Below, one piece after another: positions 1 to 12,557 of a DNA stretch of 64,000 bases. Made by a program: the position numbers and the translations under genes. The first letter of the stretch is position 1, and each line of letters starts with the position of its first letter. The notes beneath the pieces are model-generated. The model was not told the origin of the DNA, searched no databases, and saw only the letters and a program-made list of their open reading frames with translations. Source of the stretch: Allacma fusca (taxonomy: Eukaryota; Arthropoda; Collembola; Symphypleona; Sminthuridae); contig OX359246.1 in NCBI GenBank assembly GCA_947179485.1, positions 12,400,001 through 12,464,000 of the forward strand. Reading direction: 5' to 3'.

Positions 1-1179
1 TGCATTCTTCATCAAGCTCAACAACACAACCTCCAACCTTCGATTTTGAAAGCTAGCAAAAAGTAAACTATTGAGGGAGATGAGCTTTTATATAGTTCTT
101 GTATATATTCTACTATATATAGACCTCCTATGAATGAAGTAGACCGGCTTTCTTTAAGTGCACAAACAGTAGTTAGTTATATGTACAATAACAAGTTGTT
201 GACGTTTGTGTAAAAATTGGGTATGTAATAATCGAGGGAGATGTATGTTATATACTGTTTTTGTATACTGGAATAGTACAAAGATACTTATCTGTGGATA
301 TCAACTTCGAAGTGTATATTCTTTGAATGTATTTGAATAGAGGCATGAATGTGATATTTTTATCAGTGTGTACTTTTATATCCACAGTCCTGTTTCCTAT
401 GTATGTTGTATCAAGGATTCGTATATTTAGCAACGTTGATCTGGACGTCCACAAGTCAATCGACAACTTTTATGTAATTACTGTGTGTGTTGTAACAACT
501 CAGTCTGCTTAATTGGCTGATGCTGATGGTAATGCAAAGACCAGTCATTGTGTTAAATGCTATGAAGATTCTATATCTAGATCATTTTCAAAGCTAGTGA
601 TATTTTAAGGGTTAAATCTTTGCCATCTGACTTGGGCTTCAAATTGATAATTTAGTGATCGGAATTAGATATTAGATACTTATTACAAATAATTGTATGC
701 ACGGACAATAGGTACGTGTCTATATTATATATACAATATATATCTCTAGCGTCTCTTCAAGCAAGTATTTTCTGTTCTATTTGAAAGGGCTGCAGTTTCA
801 AAATATCTAGTGGGTTATAGTATTGATAGTCTCCTTAAATAGTTATAAAATGTAATCACATGTTATTGCAGTTCGACTTTCAGCTGCGGTTCTATTGTTT
901 TATTTTCAGATACTGTGATTCAACTGATAAACAAGCCTCTTGAAACTGCCTGGGGAACTTTCAGCAATGGTGTCAGTAACTGAATAAGGAGCACTCATTA
1001 ATTTTAGATGGAAAGGAGAATCAAGAACCAGCCAAATATAATTTCCAAGCGTGGCCAAATTTATCTGAAATCAAGTAGATTTTACATCCGCGCAAATAAT
1101 TAGTGTTACCAATCGTAGTATGAAACTGTGAGCGTGAACTTTCTGTGATTCGGAGGGCAGTTAAAAAATATCTCTTAAG
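1..1179. other. Upstream region, no gene recognised
   Basis: AT-rich DNA ahead of the ABC transporter gene. I see no long coding frame and no recognisable repeat ends. Two short, similar stretches around 70-115 and 230-275 (both containing 'gagggagatg' followed by a TA-rich run) may be an old local duplication. The promoter and any 5' untranslated exon of the downstream gene could lie here, but no signal is clear enough to place them. Confidence 0.4.
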
Positions 1180-3901
1180 ATGCCGAGCGTTTTTTCAAAG
1201 TTACTGGAAAATCCGATTAAATATATTCCACCAAAATGGGCATTATTTTTCATGAAGCTGACATCAGCCCAGAAATACTCGCTAATCGTGGCCTTCGTGG
1301 CAATTACAGCATATCTATCAAGGCGGAAAAGCAGCAGGAGTCCCCGATACACGGGGACAAGAAGGCCGAGCACTCTCGGGGCTGCTCTTAACCTGCAGTT
1401 CTTCAAGCAGATGAAGTTTTTACTGAAAATTATGGTGCCAAAGCTCGGATCTACTCAGACGGCTATAGTTTTGACGCATACGGCTGTTTTATCTGCTAAA
1501 ACATTTTTGTCCATATATGTGGCATCCTTAGAAGGAACTATCATCAAAGAAATAGTCAGCAGGTACTTGTTTCAATTCTAATGATATTAATTGAAATATT
1601 TATTTGCACTTAATTGAGGTTTCAAAAAACGAATTTATTATTTTGCAGGAATGTTTCAACTTTTTTTGCTCTCCTGCTGAAATGGTTTATGATCGCTGTT
1701 CCAGCTTGCTTTCTCAATTCTTCAATGCGTTATTTGGAGAAGCAGTTAGCTTTGAGTTTTAGAAATCGTCTCGTTCAGCACGCTTACAAGGCATATTTTG
1801 ATAACCAAGTATACTACAGGTGAACCTTTAATATCTTAATTATTTCTGCACATTTCGTAAAGTTTTTAAAACCAAAGTACATACTAATGTGCCTTTTTAT
1901 TATTACTGCTAGGGTGGGGAATCTGGACACTAGATTGCAAAATCCGGACCATTGTTTGACGGAAGACATTTCAACTTTTGCCAACTCCGTGGCTCATTTG
2001 TATTCCCATTTGATGAAACCAACCTTAGATGCTTTCTTGATTTCATTTACACTAATTCGGAGAGCTCAATCGATTGGTGGAAATCCATTACCTGGAGCTG
2101 TGCTTACTTCTTCAGTCATTTTTTTGACTAGCCAAATCTTGAAAAAACTATCACCCAAATTCGGTCATTTAGCTGCAAAAGAAGCAGAGTTGAAGGCCAA
2201 ATTGAGGCACTGCCATTCAAGAATTGTGACGAATAGTGAAGAAATTGCTTTTTACGGTGGTGGTGCCATTGAGAGAAAGACATTAGAGAATGCTTACCGA
2301 GCTGAGACTGGTCAAAGTAGGAAAATATACATGGCCAAATTGTGGTACGTTATGGTGGAGCAATATCTGATGAAATACTTCTGGGCCGGGACTGGCATGT
2401 TGTTAATTGCCATTCCTATTCTTACTGGTATTTTCAATTGTTTAAATTCCTTTAAACTTCATGTTTGACTTTTTTCAGTGTATAAAAGACTGATTGGTTT
2501 ATGTTTAATTTTTATTTTAGCTAGCGGTTTTGACAAAGGTGGCGGAGCAGCAACGCGCACGCAGTATTACATGACTACGAAAAATTTACTAATGACAGGA
2601 GCTGACGCAACAGAGCGTTTGTTTTCAAGCTACAAAGAAATCGTGGAGTTGGCAGGATATGCTTCTCGGGTGTCAAATATTTTCACTGTCTTTGACGATG
2701 TTGCAAATGGAAAATATATTCGAGAATCTTGTGATGTGTACAACAAGCCCAATTTCGGTGAAAAATTTTCTTACTTTGAAATCTCTACTCATAAAAACTA
2801 TAGAACTTTCTTTGGACGGTTTGTTGAAAATGAGTTATTATTTAGGTCTGGTGATGGAAAACTTAGACTCAGTGATTGAGTTGAAAGACGTCGATGTAAT
2901 TACTCCAACTGGGGATGTCATTGTACCTAACATGAACTTACTTGTCAAACCTGGAATGCATTTGTTAATTACTGGTCCCAACGGGTGCGGTAAAAGCTCA
3001 CTATTTCGGATTTTGTCTGGACTTTGGCCTGTGTATGGAGGATCTCTCTCTCGGCCTCCCGTTTCAAGTCTTTATTACATTCCGCAGAGGTATTCACATG
3101 TCAGATAGCCTTTAATAACAAGTGAAAAAAGTTATCTAGCAATGAAATTGTTAGCCATATCACAGTTATATACTTCAACTTGTTTTTTAAATGTGTAGAT
3201 TTATTATTTTATATGAAAGTTAATTGTTGAATTACAGGCCTTACATGTCCTTGGGTAACCTGAGGGAACAAGTAATTTATCCAGACTCATATATGACCAT
3301 GTTGCGGAAAGGTTTGACAGATGGGGACTTGAGTGATATCTTGGAAAAAGTTAAACTTAATCATATCGTTACAAGAGAAGGTGGATGGGACTCCGTTAGA
3401 GATTGGCAAGATGTACTTTCGGGAGGAGAGAAACAACGGATAGGCTTGGCAAGATTATTCTATCACAAGTAAGTTATGACTATGGAAGTTGTACTTTATT
3501 ATATTTAGTTTATTCAGCAAATAACAAACTTGTAAGGGCAATGTAATCATGCTTGTCATGTTTTCAGACCCAGTTTTGCCCTCTTAGACGAATGCACTAG
3601 TGCAGTCAGTATGGACGTTGAGGATTTGATCTATTCACTGTAAGTTCATACCAATAATGCTCAAATTTTGAGGTTCAGAATCAAATTGCAAGCCTAGGAT
3701 ATTGTTATTGTCCCTAATTCATTATACTCAATTTTTAGCCTCGTCTCGAGCAACATCAATTTACTGACTATCAGTCATCGGCCATCATTATTCAAGCATC
3801 ACACACACGTTCTTCGATTCTACGGCGATGGAAAGTGGTCATTTGATGAAATGGATTTAAGCAAAGAATTGAACAACGGCGGCGAGTCGGCTTCTTATTA
3901 G
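1180..3901 (+). CDS. ABCD1: Peroxisomal ABC half-transporter, ABCD1/2 (ALDP) type
   Basis: Eight exons fit together without a break: 1180-1562, 1649-1819, 1913-2427, 2521-2757, 2846-3089, 3238-3468, 3568-3639, 3739-3901. All introns are GT..AG and short (86-149 bp). The 2,016-nt frame gives 671 aa, somewhat shorter than human ABCD1 (745 aa) because the C-terminal tail is reduced. The N-terminal half is a membrane domain containing the family loop [10 protein letters not shown] and the run [22 protein letters not shown]-like around exon 2. The C-terminal half is a nucleotide-binding domain: Walker [10 protein letters not shown] (about residues 479-487), signature LSGGEKQR (577-584), Walker B FALLDE (597-602) and H-loop histidine in TISHRPS (about 631). 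Matches such as RTFLSVYVA-like, [17 protein letters not shown] and [21 protein letters not shown] place it with ABCD1/2 rather than ABCD3. Family role (established): homodimeric import of very-long-chain acyl-CoA into peroxisomes for beta-oxidation. The start is the first ATG of exon 1. The 88-bp intron at 2758-2845 is the least certain join, but it restores the frame and the family alignment. Confidence 0.93.
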
Positions 3902-6292
3902 TTCTTTGACGTTAAATTATATTCTATGAATTATTATAGATTTTCCTGCGATTAGAATATTCCTATGACATTGCAATGTAAGGAGTAATTTTTAGAGGAG
4001 CTATTAGTTATTCCAAGATAATATAATCTGGTGTAAAGTGGCGACTTGGAAATTAGGTGTTTGGATCCTATTTCATTATTGACAATCAATCGAGCTAGTT
4101 AAAATCAATCAGTCATTTAGGACACCGTGATTTAGTTCTATTTTAAATGGTTATGTATCAAATTACGGTACTTTATACAAATAAAACGCTAATGTGAGGT
4201 CCGGCTGTCATGGTTGCAAGCTAAACTAGTTTTTTAAATAATGTAGTTTTAGAATTTAAATAAGAGGCTCTCTTCACTCTTTGTTGAGTTCCCTGACAGC
4301 AACCTAACTATTTAAAGAATCTAAGAGAACATTGTGTTTTTGCGCTGATGCTAATATTTTCATGCGCGTGAAAAGATATTTTAATAATGAAAACTAATTG
4401 CACAAGAGCGTTATTCTTATAAGAGTGCATTCTTGGTCGGTCCTATCCTTAATGTGTCCTAACTTCATGTACAGTACGATACTTTATGAACGTTGAAAAC
4501 GTTGTGATCAACAAATGTTATACCTGAATAAATGATATGAAAGATGTAGAATATTGGTAACATTTCTAACGTAAGTTGGTTAAAACTTTAAATTAGAGAA
4601 AATTAAATAGCATGTTTCTTCTTACCCGTTATCAGATTGATTTTTAAAATACAGGGTTTATTTGATTTCTGTGGATTTTAAAAATGATTTCCCTCTTGGT
4701 AAATAATGCAAGTAAAGCTTAACTTTACAATTGCACTTATAAATTCTGTCGAATAATATTGCCTCAGAAAATACTGCCCACCCACCTTTGATTTCTATAG
4801 ATTTTTGTTTCAATCAATTTTCAACGTAGTTTAGTAACCACTTGTGGAACAGAGAAAAATTGCTTAAAATGCCTCCATAAATTTGATGTACATTTTGAAG
4901 TACTTAAAATTGTTTTGGTTCAAATTGAAGACAGATAAAGAAACTATGTAAATCACTTCACTGGATCTATTACCCACATGCGACAAAAACCAGACTTGAC
5001 TTCAAAAAATACACAAAGATGTAAAGAGATAAAATGGAACTGGTTTCTCCTTACCAATTTTGCTTGAAGTCTGGATATTTCCATTATTGGACAATAATAA
5101 TAATTATTCTATCCGATCTTTTAGCCACATAAGATAATTATTATAAATACTCATAAGCTGCACATTGCAATAAAGCTGCATGAGTTTCAAGGGCTTTTTC
5201 AAAAAATTTGACACAACTACATATGCAACAATTTTATACCCTGACGCCAGACATCTCTAGGGAACGTTGAATATTGCTTACTAACTCCAATTCCGTCAAA
5301 ACTACATTATAGAGAAATCTGTTTGTGTGCACTTGAGTATATAAACTCATGGCAAGGCCCTTAAACTCCATTAAAGAACTTCTGCTGGGCGATAAAAAGC
5401 GGGCGTAGTTGTTGAAGTTTGCAACTTTGGAAAATAATTAGAAGTTTGATTTATGTAACTTACACTTTTATCACCTTCAATTAGAGCTTAATAATTATCT
5501 TGTTTGTTTGTTAGACATAATCCGACAGGAATTATAAGAACAATCTTTTCAAAAGTTTGCTCAGAAGTAAGAGCTTACAAACTTCATAGTGACCGATAAA
5601 AACAACATCAATCACCCCGCAGATGCACTACATCTACATAAGTACAATTTGATGCTCCCTCAACAAAGTACATATTACAAAATTGATGTTCAAAGACACC
5701 GACACTGACACTTCGGTAGGAAAAGTGTGGCATTTCATTTAACTACCCAATTAATCTAATCTCATTAAAAAACTGCTGACGAGTACGAATTATTGTTTTA
5801 ATATTTAAGTAACATTTCAAAAAGATATTTTTTTTGCTAAAAGGATAAAGTACACAAGTGTTGAACTTGTGCTGACTTGACACTTGAATAGTAGCAACCC
5901 CTTTAAGTTCCTTCACTGATTGGAATTATTATAGATTGACTCCCAATACACCCATGCCATTAGCCGGACATTATTTCCTTACATGCAAACAACACATAAA
6001 ATAGATTACTAATAATTACTCTATTTTGCCACTATTTGTTTCCCTCTATCTTGTTGATGTAGGCGTGATCAACTTACAAATTTCCATCATGGTATTAAAT
6101 CCTGAGTTTAAATTCATTTGCCCTGCATTTTCCCCTCATCCTTGCTGTTGCATACATTGTTCCACATATTTAAGGTTAATTGAAGCTTCTAATTAAATTT
6201 ATTTCCCAAATATAAATAAAACGAATTTTTGTTTCTGAAATTTGAACAATCACATTTTTTTTAAATCTTCGAAGAGCCAATTTTTCTTTAAA
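3902..6292. other. Intergenic region with 3' UTR of the ABC gene
   Basis: About 2.4 kb between the two plus-strand genes. An AATAAA at 4180-4185 lies about 280 bp after the ABCD stop codon and is a candidate polyadenylation signal. The rest is AT-rich. I see no coding exon, repeat ends or RNA gene. The last few hundred bases should hold the promoter and 5' UTR of the PLP-enzyme gene, but no core promoter motif stands out. Confidence 0.4.
4180..4185 (+). terminator. Candidate polyadenylation signal AATAAA
   Basis: Canonical hexamer about 280 bp downstream of the ABCD stop codon, on the same strand. It is placed by motif only; such hexamers are frequent in AT-rich DNA. Confidence 0.35.
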
Positions 6293-8201
6293 ATGAGTAT
6301 CCTTCGTGCAACGGTCAGAACGTCTTTGCTCCGGCGAAGTTTCTCTTCAGCATGCCAAAATAAAAACTCTGGCCAATCAGAATTGGATGAACAAAAATGG
6401 ATCCCAGTGGACCCGTCCTTTGCCACTACTGCCATCCATGCGGGTTTTAATCCAAAAGAAGACAAGTACGGGTTTGTTGTTCCCTCAATTGAAATGTCCA
6501 CTACAGTAGTGCTAGAGGCCCCAGGGGTTAGTAAGGTAACCCTCTATTTACATTTGCTTCCTACAAATTTCATAGATGTGAACAAACGTTATACAATTAT
6601 TATAACTTTATTTTGTAACGCCAGGGTTATGAATACACTCGCTATGGAAATACCACAAGGACAGCTTTAGAAAAAACCCTGGCTGCTCTAGAAAAAGCAA
6701 AATATGGTTTGCCACCTATACATTAAATTTACGTTGATTTTAGATACGCACAAGATCCTGTTCTTTAGGTGTTCTTCTGTATTAAATTCAAAGAATCAAT
6801 AATTGTCCATCCAAAATTCCATTAGAAATTATAAATAATTCCAGGATTAGTGTTTTCATCTGGCATGGCCGCAGTTTACAATGCAATTACGTTGCTGTCA
6901 AAAGGAGATGGCGTAATTCTCACTAATAGCATCTACAGTGGAACTGCCGAGCTTTTTGAGAAATATGCCACCAGATTTGGGATAACCCCTGAATTTATCG
7001 ATCTGTGCTCGGACACCACTGCCTTGGAAAGGACATTAAAGCCCAACACGAAGGTACAAATGAAACCTAGTGAATATTTGAGATAATTTTTGAAAAGGAT
7101 CTAAAAATGTATATAAGTACTTTGACCATTCCAAGTTTTAATATTGCAGTTAGTGTGGCTTGAAACTCCGGCGAACCCTACGTTAAGGATAACGGACATT
7201 GAGAAAACTTGTGAAATTATCCGGAGCTATAATAAAGATATTATTGTGGTTGTGGATAATACGTTTTTATCACCTTACTATCAGGTTAGGAGTTTTGATA
7301 TGATGCAAATATTCGGATACATGTTTACTAGATACTACAATACCAGCCATATTTAAGGGATTGCAACTTGTATTACAAATTTTATTCTGGTATTCTAGAG
7401 ACCATTGTCACTGGGAGCGGACATTTCTCTGTACTCTTTAACAAAGTACGGGAACGGTCATTCTGATGTTCTCATGGGAGCTATGGTTACCAGTAGGGAA
7501 GACATAATGGAAAAACTGTTCCATATTCAACGGGGTATAAAATAATATATTCCAAAAATCCTAGAGCGTGTACTCTCACAACTTAATTTCATGAATTAAT
7601 TTTAGCAGGTTGTAAGTTGTAATAGTATCTTAATGTTTCTTGTCATTAGATGTGGGAGCAGTGCCGTCTCCCTTTGATTGCTTTCTAGTCCACAGGAGTT
7701 TAAAAACCCTGCATATTAGAATGCCTCTTCACATGACAAATGCTTTGAGCACTGCCAAATTCTTAGAAAATCACCCGAAAGTGGCGAAAGTTCTTCATCC
7801 CGGCCTTCCATCCCATCCTCAACATGAGCTTGCAATGAAACAGGCATCCGGTCATTCTGGACTGTTTTCTTTTTACTTGAAGGATAAATGCGCTCGTGAG
7901 TTTTTACAGAGAATCAAGGTTTTCAAATTAGCTACGAGCTTGGGGGGTACGGAGAGTTTAGCCTCCACACCGTAAGTATTCTAATAATTACACGGATGAC
8001 GTTTTTCCCTAAAACGCAGAAAATGTTTCGGGAATTGATTGTTTCTATTTCAATTTATGTAGTTACAACATGTCCCATACGGGAATAGCACCGGAATTAA
8101 AGGCCAAAATGGGAATCACTGAAAATTTCGTTCGGTTATCCGTGGGGCTAGAGTCAATTGACGATCTCATTCAAGACTTGGACCAGGCTTTGAATTACTA
8201 A
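6293..8201 (+). CDS. CTH: PLP-dependent cystathionine/methionine gamma-lyase family enzyme, probably mitochondrial
   Basis: Seven exons join in frame: 6293-6535, 6625-6706, 6845-7053, 7150-7284, 7399-7534, 7650-7971, 8063-8201 (1,266 nt, 421 aa; human CTH is 405). All introns are GT..AG. The fold is the Cys/Met-metabolism PLP family. The PLP Schiff-base lysine is in SLTKYGNGHSD (about K239); other matches are KLVWLETPANPT, VVDNTFLSPYYQRPLSLGADIS, LGAVPSPFDC-like, LHPGLPSHPQHELA and RLSVGLE near the end. The first ATG (6293) opens an Arg/Ser-rich, acid-free segment, MSILRATVRTSLLRRSFSSA, typical of a mitochondrial presequence; ordinary animal CTH is cytosolic. Three points are odd. The usual GNPTR motif reads GNTTR. 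The residue aligning with human R119 is Glu. The residue aligning with human E339 is Thr, while the E59 equivalent is kept. These human positions are known to shape substrate choice in CTH versus methionine gamma-lyase, so the substrate is uncertain. A decayed copy of the 3' end lies at 20147-20432. Confidence 0.9.
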
Positions 8202-8532
8202 GAGGCTTTTAATACTTCTGTACAATCCGCTGAAGTAATATTTAGAAATAATAATTTTGTATGACATGCTGAATACCATATACTTACAATTAGTTACATT
8301 TAATATGGATTTTGCTTCTACACAAACGATCGTTTTTTTCAGCTAAAGAGATATTACACTGTCCGCCAAAATTTTCGTGTAGCAGACTATTCCGTGCTTT
8401 TTTATCATATTCATGATATACATATGTATATACAGTTTCTACATACATGTATATGCTCTTAATTTTCACAACAGTTTCACAAAAGAAAATCATAAAATTA
8501 ATTACCAACACAAATAATTTAGTTCACAAATC

Positions 8533-8729
8533 TGAAGGAATTCCATTGCAGAACATAAAGTCGATAATATCCAATCCAAAATCACCAAATCAAATATGAT
8601 CTGAACTTCGGAAGTGGCGAATGCCAGATGTTTAATTCGCGGGGCGTGTCCTTGCCTATTTTAATTTTATCCCACTTTGCCCAAAAATGTTAAATTCCTG
8701 ATGTTTTTAACGTACCCAGAAAAACATTT
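8533..8729 (-). pseudogene. Decayed receptor C-terminal remnant downstream of copy 1
   Basis: Reads, on the minus strand, like the last part of the neighbouring receptor (TSEVKVIFD..., ...FWAKW...-like segments and the MEFL end), but without an open frame. It lies directly after the stop of the intact gene at 8730. Similar remnants follow every receptor copy in the window, so it was probably part of the duplicated unit. It lacks everything upstream of the M4 neighbourhood. Confidence 0.7.
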
Positions 8730-10910
8730 CTATGGTATTTGCTTTTTAGGAGGGAATTTTGCCAAGCCAAGGAATTCCATTACTAGACTTAATGTCGATA
8801 TCATCCAGCCCAAAAATATCACATGAAATATGACCTTCACTTCGGAAGTAGCGAATGCCAGTGGTTGAAACCCCTTCACACTAACATCGTCTACAATCCA
8901 TTCACGGGTTGTATTCTTGCTCAATCGTAATCTTATTTGATCCCATTTTGCCCAAAAATTGTAAATGCCCGAAGTTTGAAACATTCTCAATGTATCCAAT
9001 AAAACATTTCTATGGAATGTACTCGGTTCGTTGACAAACTTATAAAAGAATGTTTGCGTGAGGAAATGGTCTGCCACTCTCCAATTATGATGAAATGGTC
9101 GTGTCAGCTTCAGCTTCGAGATTACGTTTCTGAAATAAGCCCAATAAAAAGGGAAATCCTCCTGACGACAGACGAAAGCTGTTTTGGGCTGCAAGAGTCG
9201 GGTCGTAATTAGATCGTCTATATCCTTCTCACAAACAAATTCCGTATTTTCAAAAATATTTTCCAAAACAGGAAACAGTTTTCCCTTAGACTTTGCCCCT
9301 TTCAGAACTTGTCGTGACAGGTACGACGAATTGTAAAAATTGCAGTTGCTGTCATCAAGTCTCGTTTTGCGATGCAAGCATATAACCTCGTCCAATCGAT
9401 TTTTGAGTTTATTCTCATAATAACGTGTTTTGATTGACTGTAATTTCTCACAATTACTTCCACTCACGGCAGTATACAGCTTAAATTCGGCCAGCTGGTG
9501 GAAATATTTCCATTTAGTTTCAAAGGGGTAACTCACTGTGTAATCAGACTTCGCCACTGCCTTATAGTGGGTACCTATAACAATACATGACAAAATCCAG
9601 AATGTAAATAATATTGAGCTGACTTTGGCTGCCCATTTCCCACTCCTTGTTTCTAACCCCTTCCTATCCCCTTGTTCCAACAATGCTCCAATGTACCAGA
9701 GGAAAATCCCTCCTGCCCTTTTTGTTTTGTTTCCAGCTGTTATTAACACAACAAGGTAAGTAAGCCATGACATGATAACTACAGAACCAAGAACTACGAG
9801 CCAAACCACATCATGAAACGGTCTGGTGATCATGAATGAGCTATCCAAACTTTGAACACCGTCAGAGGTAATGAATTTGAAGCCATGCTGGTAGTAGTCA
9901 GAAATGACAAAAGTACTGTGAATACCGAACATGTCTTTTGTAGGCAAAATTTTCATGTAGCTTGTATACGCCGGGCATGAACTTTTCGCCCTACGAGAAA
10001 TTCGAGAGTAGTTTAGGCTCTTCCTTAAATGATAACGAGTTGTTCGTTCTAGTGTTTCAGATTTTTGTCTTAAAAATGGTAGAGCGTTGTCTTTGTTGAT
10101 TAGAGATTCTTCCCAGCCATGTTCCTTGTTAGTCCTTCCCCCGAGATACATCTTCCAACATATGTTTCTCCCATTTTCCGAAAACGTTGTTAATGCAGCC
10201 GCTATTTTCTTAACGTTAGTTAGCGGCTGGCGATTACGTCCGTAGTGTACCAAAAACTCCCTTTTCGCACAGTAGTAGCATGCGAATGCCCAGTACACCC
10301 TGGGTTTGTGATTAACTGAATATTTGTGTTCCAACTGAAATGTTAAAATAACGGTAGGATTGTTGACAATTTTACATGTCTGGGAAAAGGTTCTTTCAGA
10401 TTGTCCAGAGAAGAACCAGGAGTGAGTCAGAACAAAATTCATTTGTTTGGCGAAATAGACATACGAAGAAAGCATTGTTTCGAATAGGAATCTCTTAAAA
10501 AACATGGGATTGTTCTTTAAATCCGTATACTTAAAATCCACTTCTATGTTGTAGATCAGAAAAATGTTTATATGACAAGATAACATTCGGAATTTTGGTC
10601 GACGATCCTCTCCAAAACTTTGGTCTAGTGTGAATACGGGCTGGTTCAGTTTAATTTTAATTGTAGGAACTGAGACGGGCATGTCGGAGTAATTTACTAA
10701 TTCGGATGTGAATTCGAGAAAGTTTATAATGCAATTTTGATAATATTTAATTATTAAAGATAAGTCAACAGGCCTTCCCGGATTCACGTCGTAGGACTTA
10801 CTGATAGCTTCTGTTTTCGTAAAACTGAAGGCCTGCTCAAATTTTAGTTGGATACAAACCAATACGATAGAATATTTGAGCATTCTTACGATTAAGATGA
10901 TTAAGAGCAA
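8730..10910 (-). CDS. Ionotropic-receptor-like channel, copy 1 (intact, intronless)
   Basis: One uninterrupted 726-aa frame. The N-terminus is a signal peptide (MLKYSIVLVCIQLKFEQAFS from the second Met, coordinate 10883; the first Met at 10910 is also possible). An extracellular region of about 360 residues follows, then M1 (DVVWLVVLGSVVIMSWLTYL, about 366-390), a pore-helix motif WYIGALLEQG (about 405), M2 (SSILFTFWILSCIVIG, about 425-445), a second ligand-binding-like lobe ending in FQTSGIYNFWAKW, and M4 (VIFHVIFLGWMISTLSLVMEF, about 695-718). This order and the ALLEQG pore motif match the iGluR/IR superfamily. The canonical SYTANLAAF segment after M2 is absent, as in divergent IRs. Known IRs are ligand-gated cation channels in the plasma membrane, mostly chemosensory; the ligand cannot be told here. 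It is the closest paralogue of the copy at 24173-26317. There are no introns. No promoter element is obvious. Confidence 0.78.
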   Translation of the reverse strand: MLLIILIVRMLKYSIVLVCIQLKFEQAFSFTKTEAISKSYDVNPGRPVDLSLIIKYYQNCIINFLEFTSELVNYSDMPVSVPTIKIKLNQPVFTLDQSFGEDRRPKFRMLSCHINIFLIYNIEVDFKYTDLKNNPMFFKRFLFETMLSSYVYFAKQMNFVLTHSWFFSGQSERTFSQTCKIVNNPTVILTFQLEHKYSVNHKPRVYWAFACYYCAKREFLVHYGRNRQPLTNVKKIAAALTTFSENGRNICWKMYLGGRTNKEHGWEESLINKDNALPFLRQKSETLERTTRYHLRKSLNYSRISRRAKSSCPAYTSYMKILPTKDMFGIHSTFVISDYYQHGFKFITSDGVQSLDSSFMITRPFHDVVWLVVLGSVVIMSWLTYLVVLITAGNKTKRAGGIFLWYIGALLEQGDRKGLETRSGKWAAKVSSILFTFWILSCIVIGTHYKAVAKSDYTVSYPFETKWKYFHQLAEFKLYTAVSGSNCEKLQSIKTRYYENKLKNRLDEVICLHRKTRLDDSNCNFYNSSYLSRQVLKGAKSKGKLFPVLENIFENTEFVCEKDIDDLITTRLLQPKTAFVCRQEDFPFYWAYFRNVISKLKLTRPFHHNWRVADHFLTQTFFYKFVNEPSTFHRNVLLDTLRMFQTSGIYNFWAKWDQIRLRLSKNTTREWIVDDVSVKGFQPLAFATSEVKVIFHVIFLGWMISTLSLVMEFLGLAKFPPKKQIP

Positions 10911-11849
10911 CTGCAGATTTGCAAGTACAATCTGTTTTTCAAAAACAGCGGTCTAGTTTCATTCTTTAAGTATACTCGATGACAAAATCTTTTAAAATTT
11001 ATACAAATATTCTGGTTATAATCTTGATTTAGTTAGTGTGTTATCGACTTGTAATGCTCTCAAATGTCAGTGGAAATCTTCGATAAATCAGCCCTGTGAA
11101 AAATGTTATTGCAAAAATTTGGTTTCATCCAAAAAAAACTGTATAAAATTGATGACCGCTGAGACGTAGCTCACGGGTTATCTTAGCTGCATCGATTATT
11201 GATGAAGTCACCGACAAAGCTGGACTTTTGAGTTGATGAAAGGTAGTTACTATTGGCGGTGTTTGAAGTGATTTGCGTAAATATTTATAAATTAAAAAAT
11301 ACATTTTAAGGTTATTATTGACATAGATATATACTTCCAACGGTTGCAAACGACTATCCTTTACTCGGAATACCTCGTTCGGTGAAATTAATTTGAGGTT
11401 AAAGTACTACTCCAAATAGATTAGTTCGCAATAGATTAAATTCAATTTCGGTCGATTTAGTTTCTACTGGTTAACTTGGGATACGGAACGTCCGAAAGCT
11501 AGGGTGCCAAGAAGTTTTTATAAGGGTTGTGCTGATATAAGACGGTGTCACCTTATATGATCCGATTAACAGGAATTTAGTTGGAATTTCATATTTTTTT
11601 CAAAAATCAGTACGCTAAAAATCAATTTTCGTTTCGATCACAGATTTTTTATAGTTTTACGTTTTTAGTTTACAGTTTTCGTATAACTGAAGGATATGGT
11701 TCCAATTTTAAAGGAATAAATCTGAAAATTAAAAAGATAGATGACTATTTATATTTGCCGTAGTATAACTGCATAGCGTCGATTAATCAATAAAAATATT
11801 TTAAAATCATGTAATAATTGGTACGATTAGAACAATTTTACATAGGTTG
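10911..11849. other. Receptor 5' flank, shared with copy 2
   Basis: Non-coding DNA upstream of receptor copy 1. It aligns over long stretches with the 5' flank of copy 2 (26405-27790), so the duplicated block extended well past the gene. At 11327-11334 it holds a single ATATATAC, where copy 2 has two copies flanking a 550-bp insertion. It is therefore the empty site for the hAT-like element at 26817-27366. Confidence 0.65.
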
Positions 11850-12557
11850 GCTTGCTATATGTGTGCCCAAAAAAATGGCGGAACTTGTTTGCGCATGGAA
11901 GAGGTGCGTACCTGGCATTGCTGGTTCGGCCTAAAACTGTCCAAAGCAACTGTGAATTTGGGGAGAAAGCAACCTGCACTGATTTATCAACAGAGTATTC
12001 TAAGCATTCACTTCAATCTGGATGTGGTGTTAAGGAAATCCTTGCAGCCGCAAACAAATTAGCGATTGAGCAAGCAGGAGCGTACTTAGTTTCATTTTTT
12101 ATGAAACCAAAATTTATTGAAGTTTTTAATCTATTATTAAAAACAGGAACCGTTTTTGTACATTTTATATCACTCGTACCGATTTTAAAAACGTGATTGG
12201 GCTTGATCGGGCAAATATTACATCTGATCTGGCAGAAGTGGTTCGCGCGGTGTATGCATGGGAAGAATTGATCATTCCGGGTATTGAAATCCCGATTTTC
12301 AATCATGGTATTTTACAATCTGGACCAGGCTTGTTGCTCCTGCGAATCAAAATTCGTAAGGGTTAAAAATTTCAAACACATTCAAAACCATTTTAATCAA
12401 CAAATTTTATTCGAATGAAGGAAGGCATTTTATGTAGAGTCCCCATCTGCGATATTTGTAATTCTTTAGTTATAACTTCAGGTGAAGTAATTCGTGGAAA
12501 GAACACGGAAACGTTTGTAAAGCGAATTTTAAACCGAGATGTTGGTGGAGACTACTA
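11850..12557. other. Unassigned DNA with a short coding-looking stretch
   Basis: The beginning (about 11850-11880, 'tgtgtgcccaaa') still matches other receptor 5' flanks; after that similarity stops. A plus-strand stretch at about 12180-12350 is higher in GC and reads as a plausible peptide in one frame (GLDRANITSDLAEVVRAVYA and onward), but there is no start, no clear splice site and no family I recognise. It may be a transposon or gene fragment. Confidence 0.25.

Noticed and set aside
9012-9212. Plus-strand ORF inside receptor copy 1
   Set aside because: Shadow of the minus-strand receptor; the same type of shadow frame recurs in the other copies.
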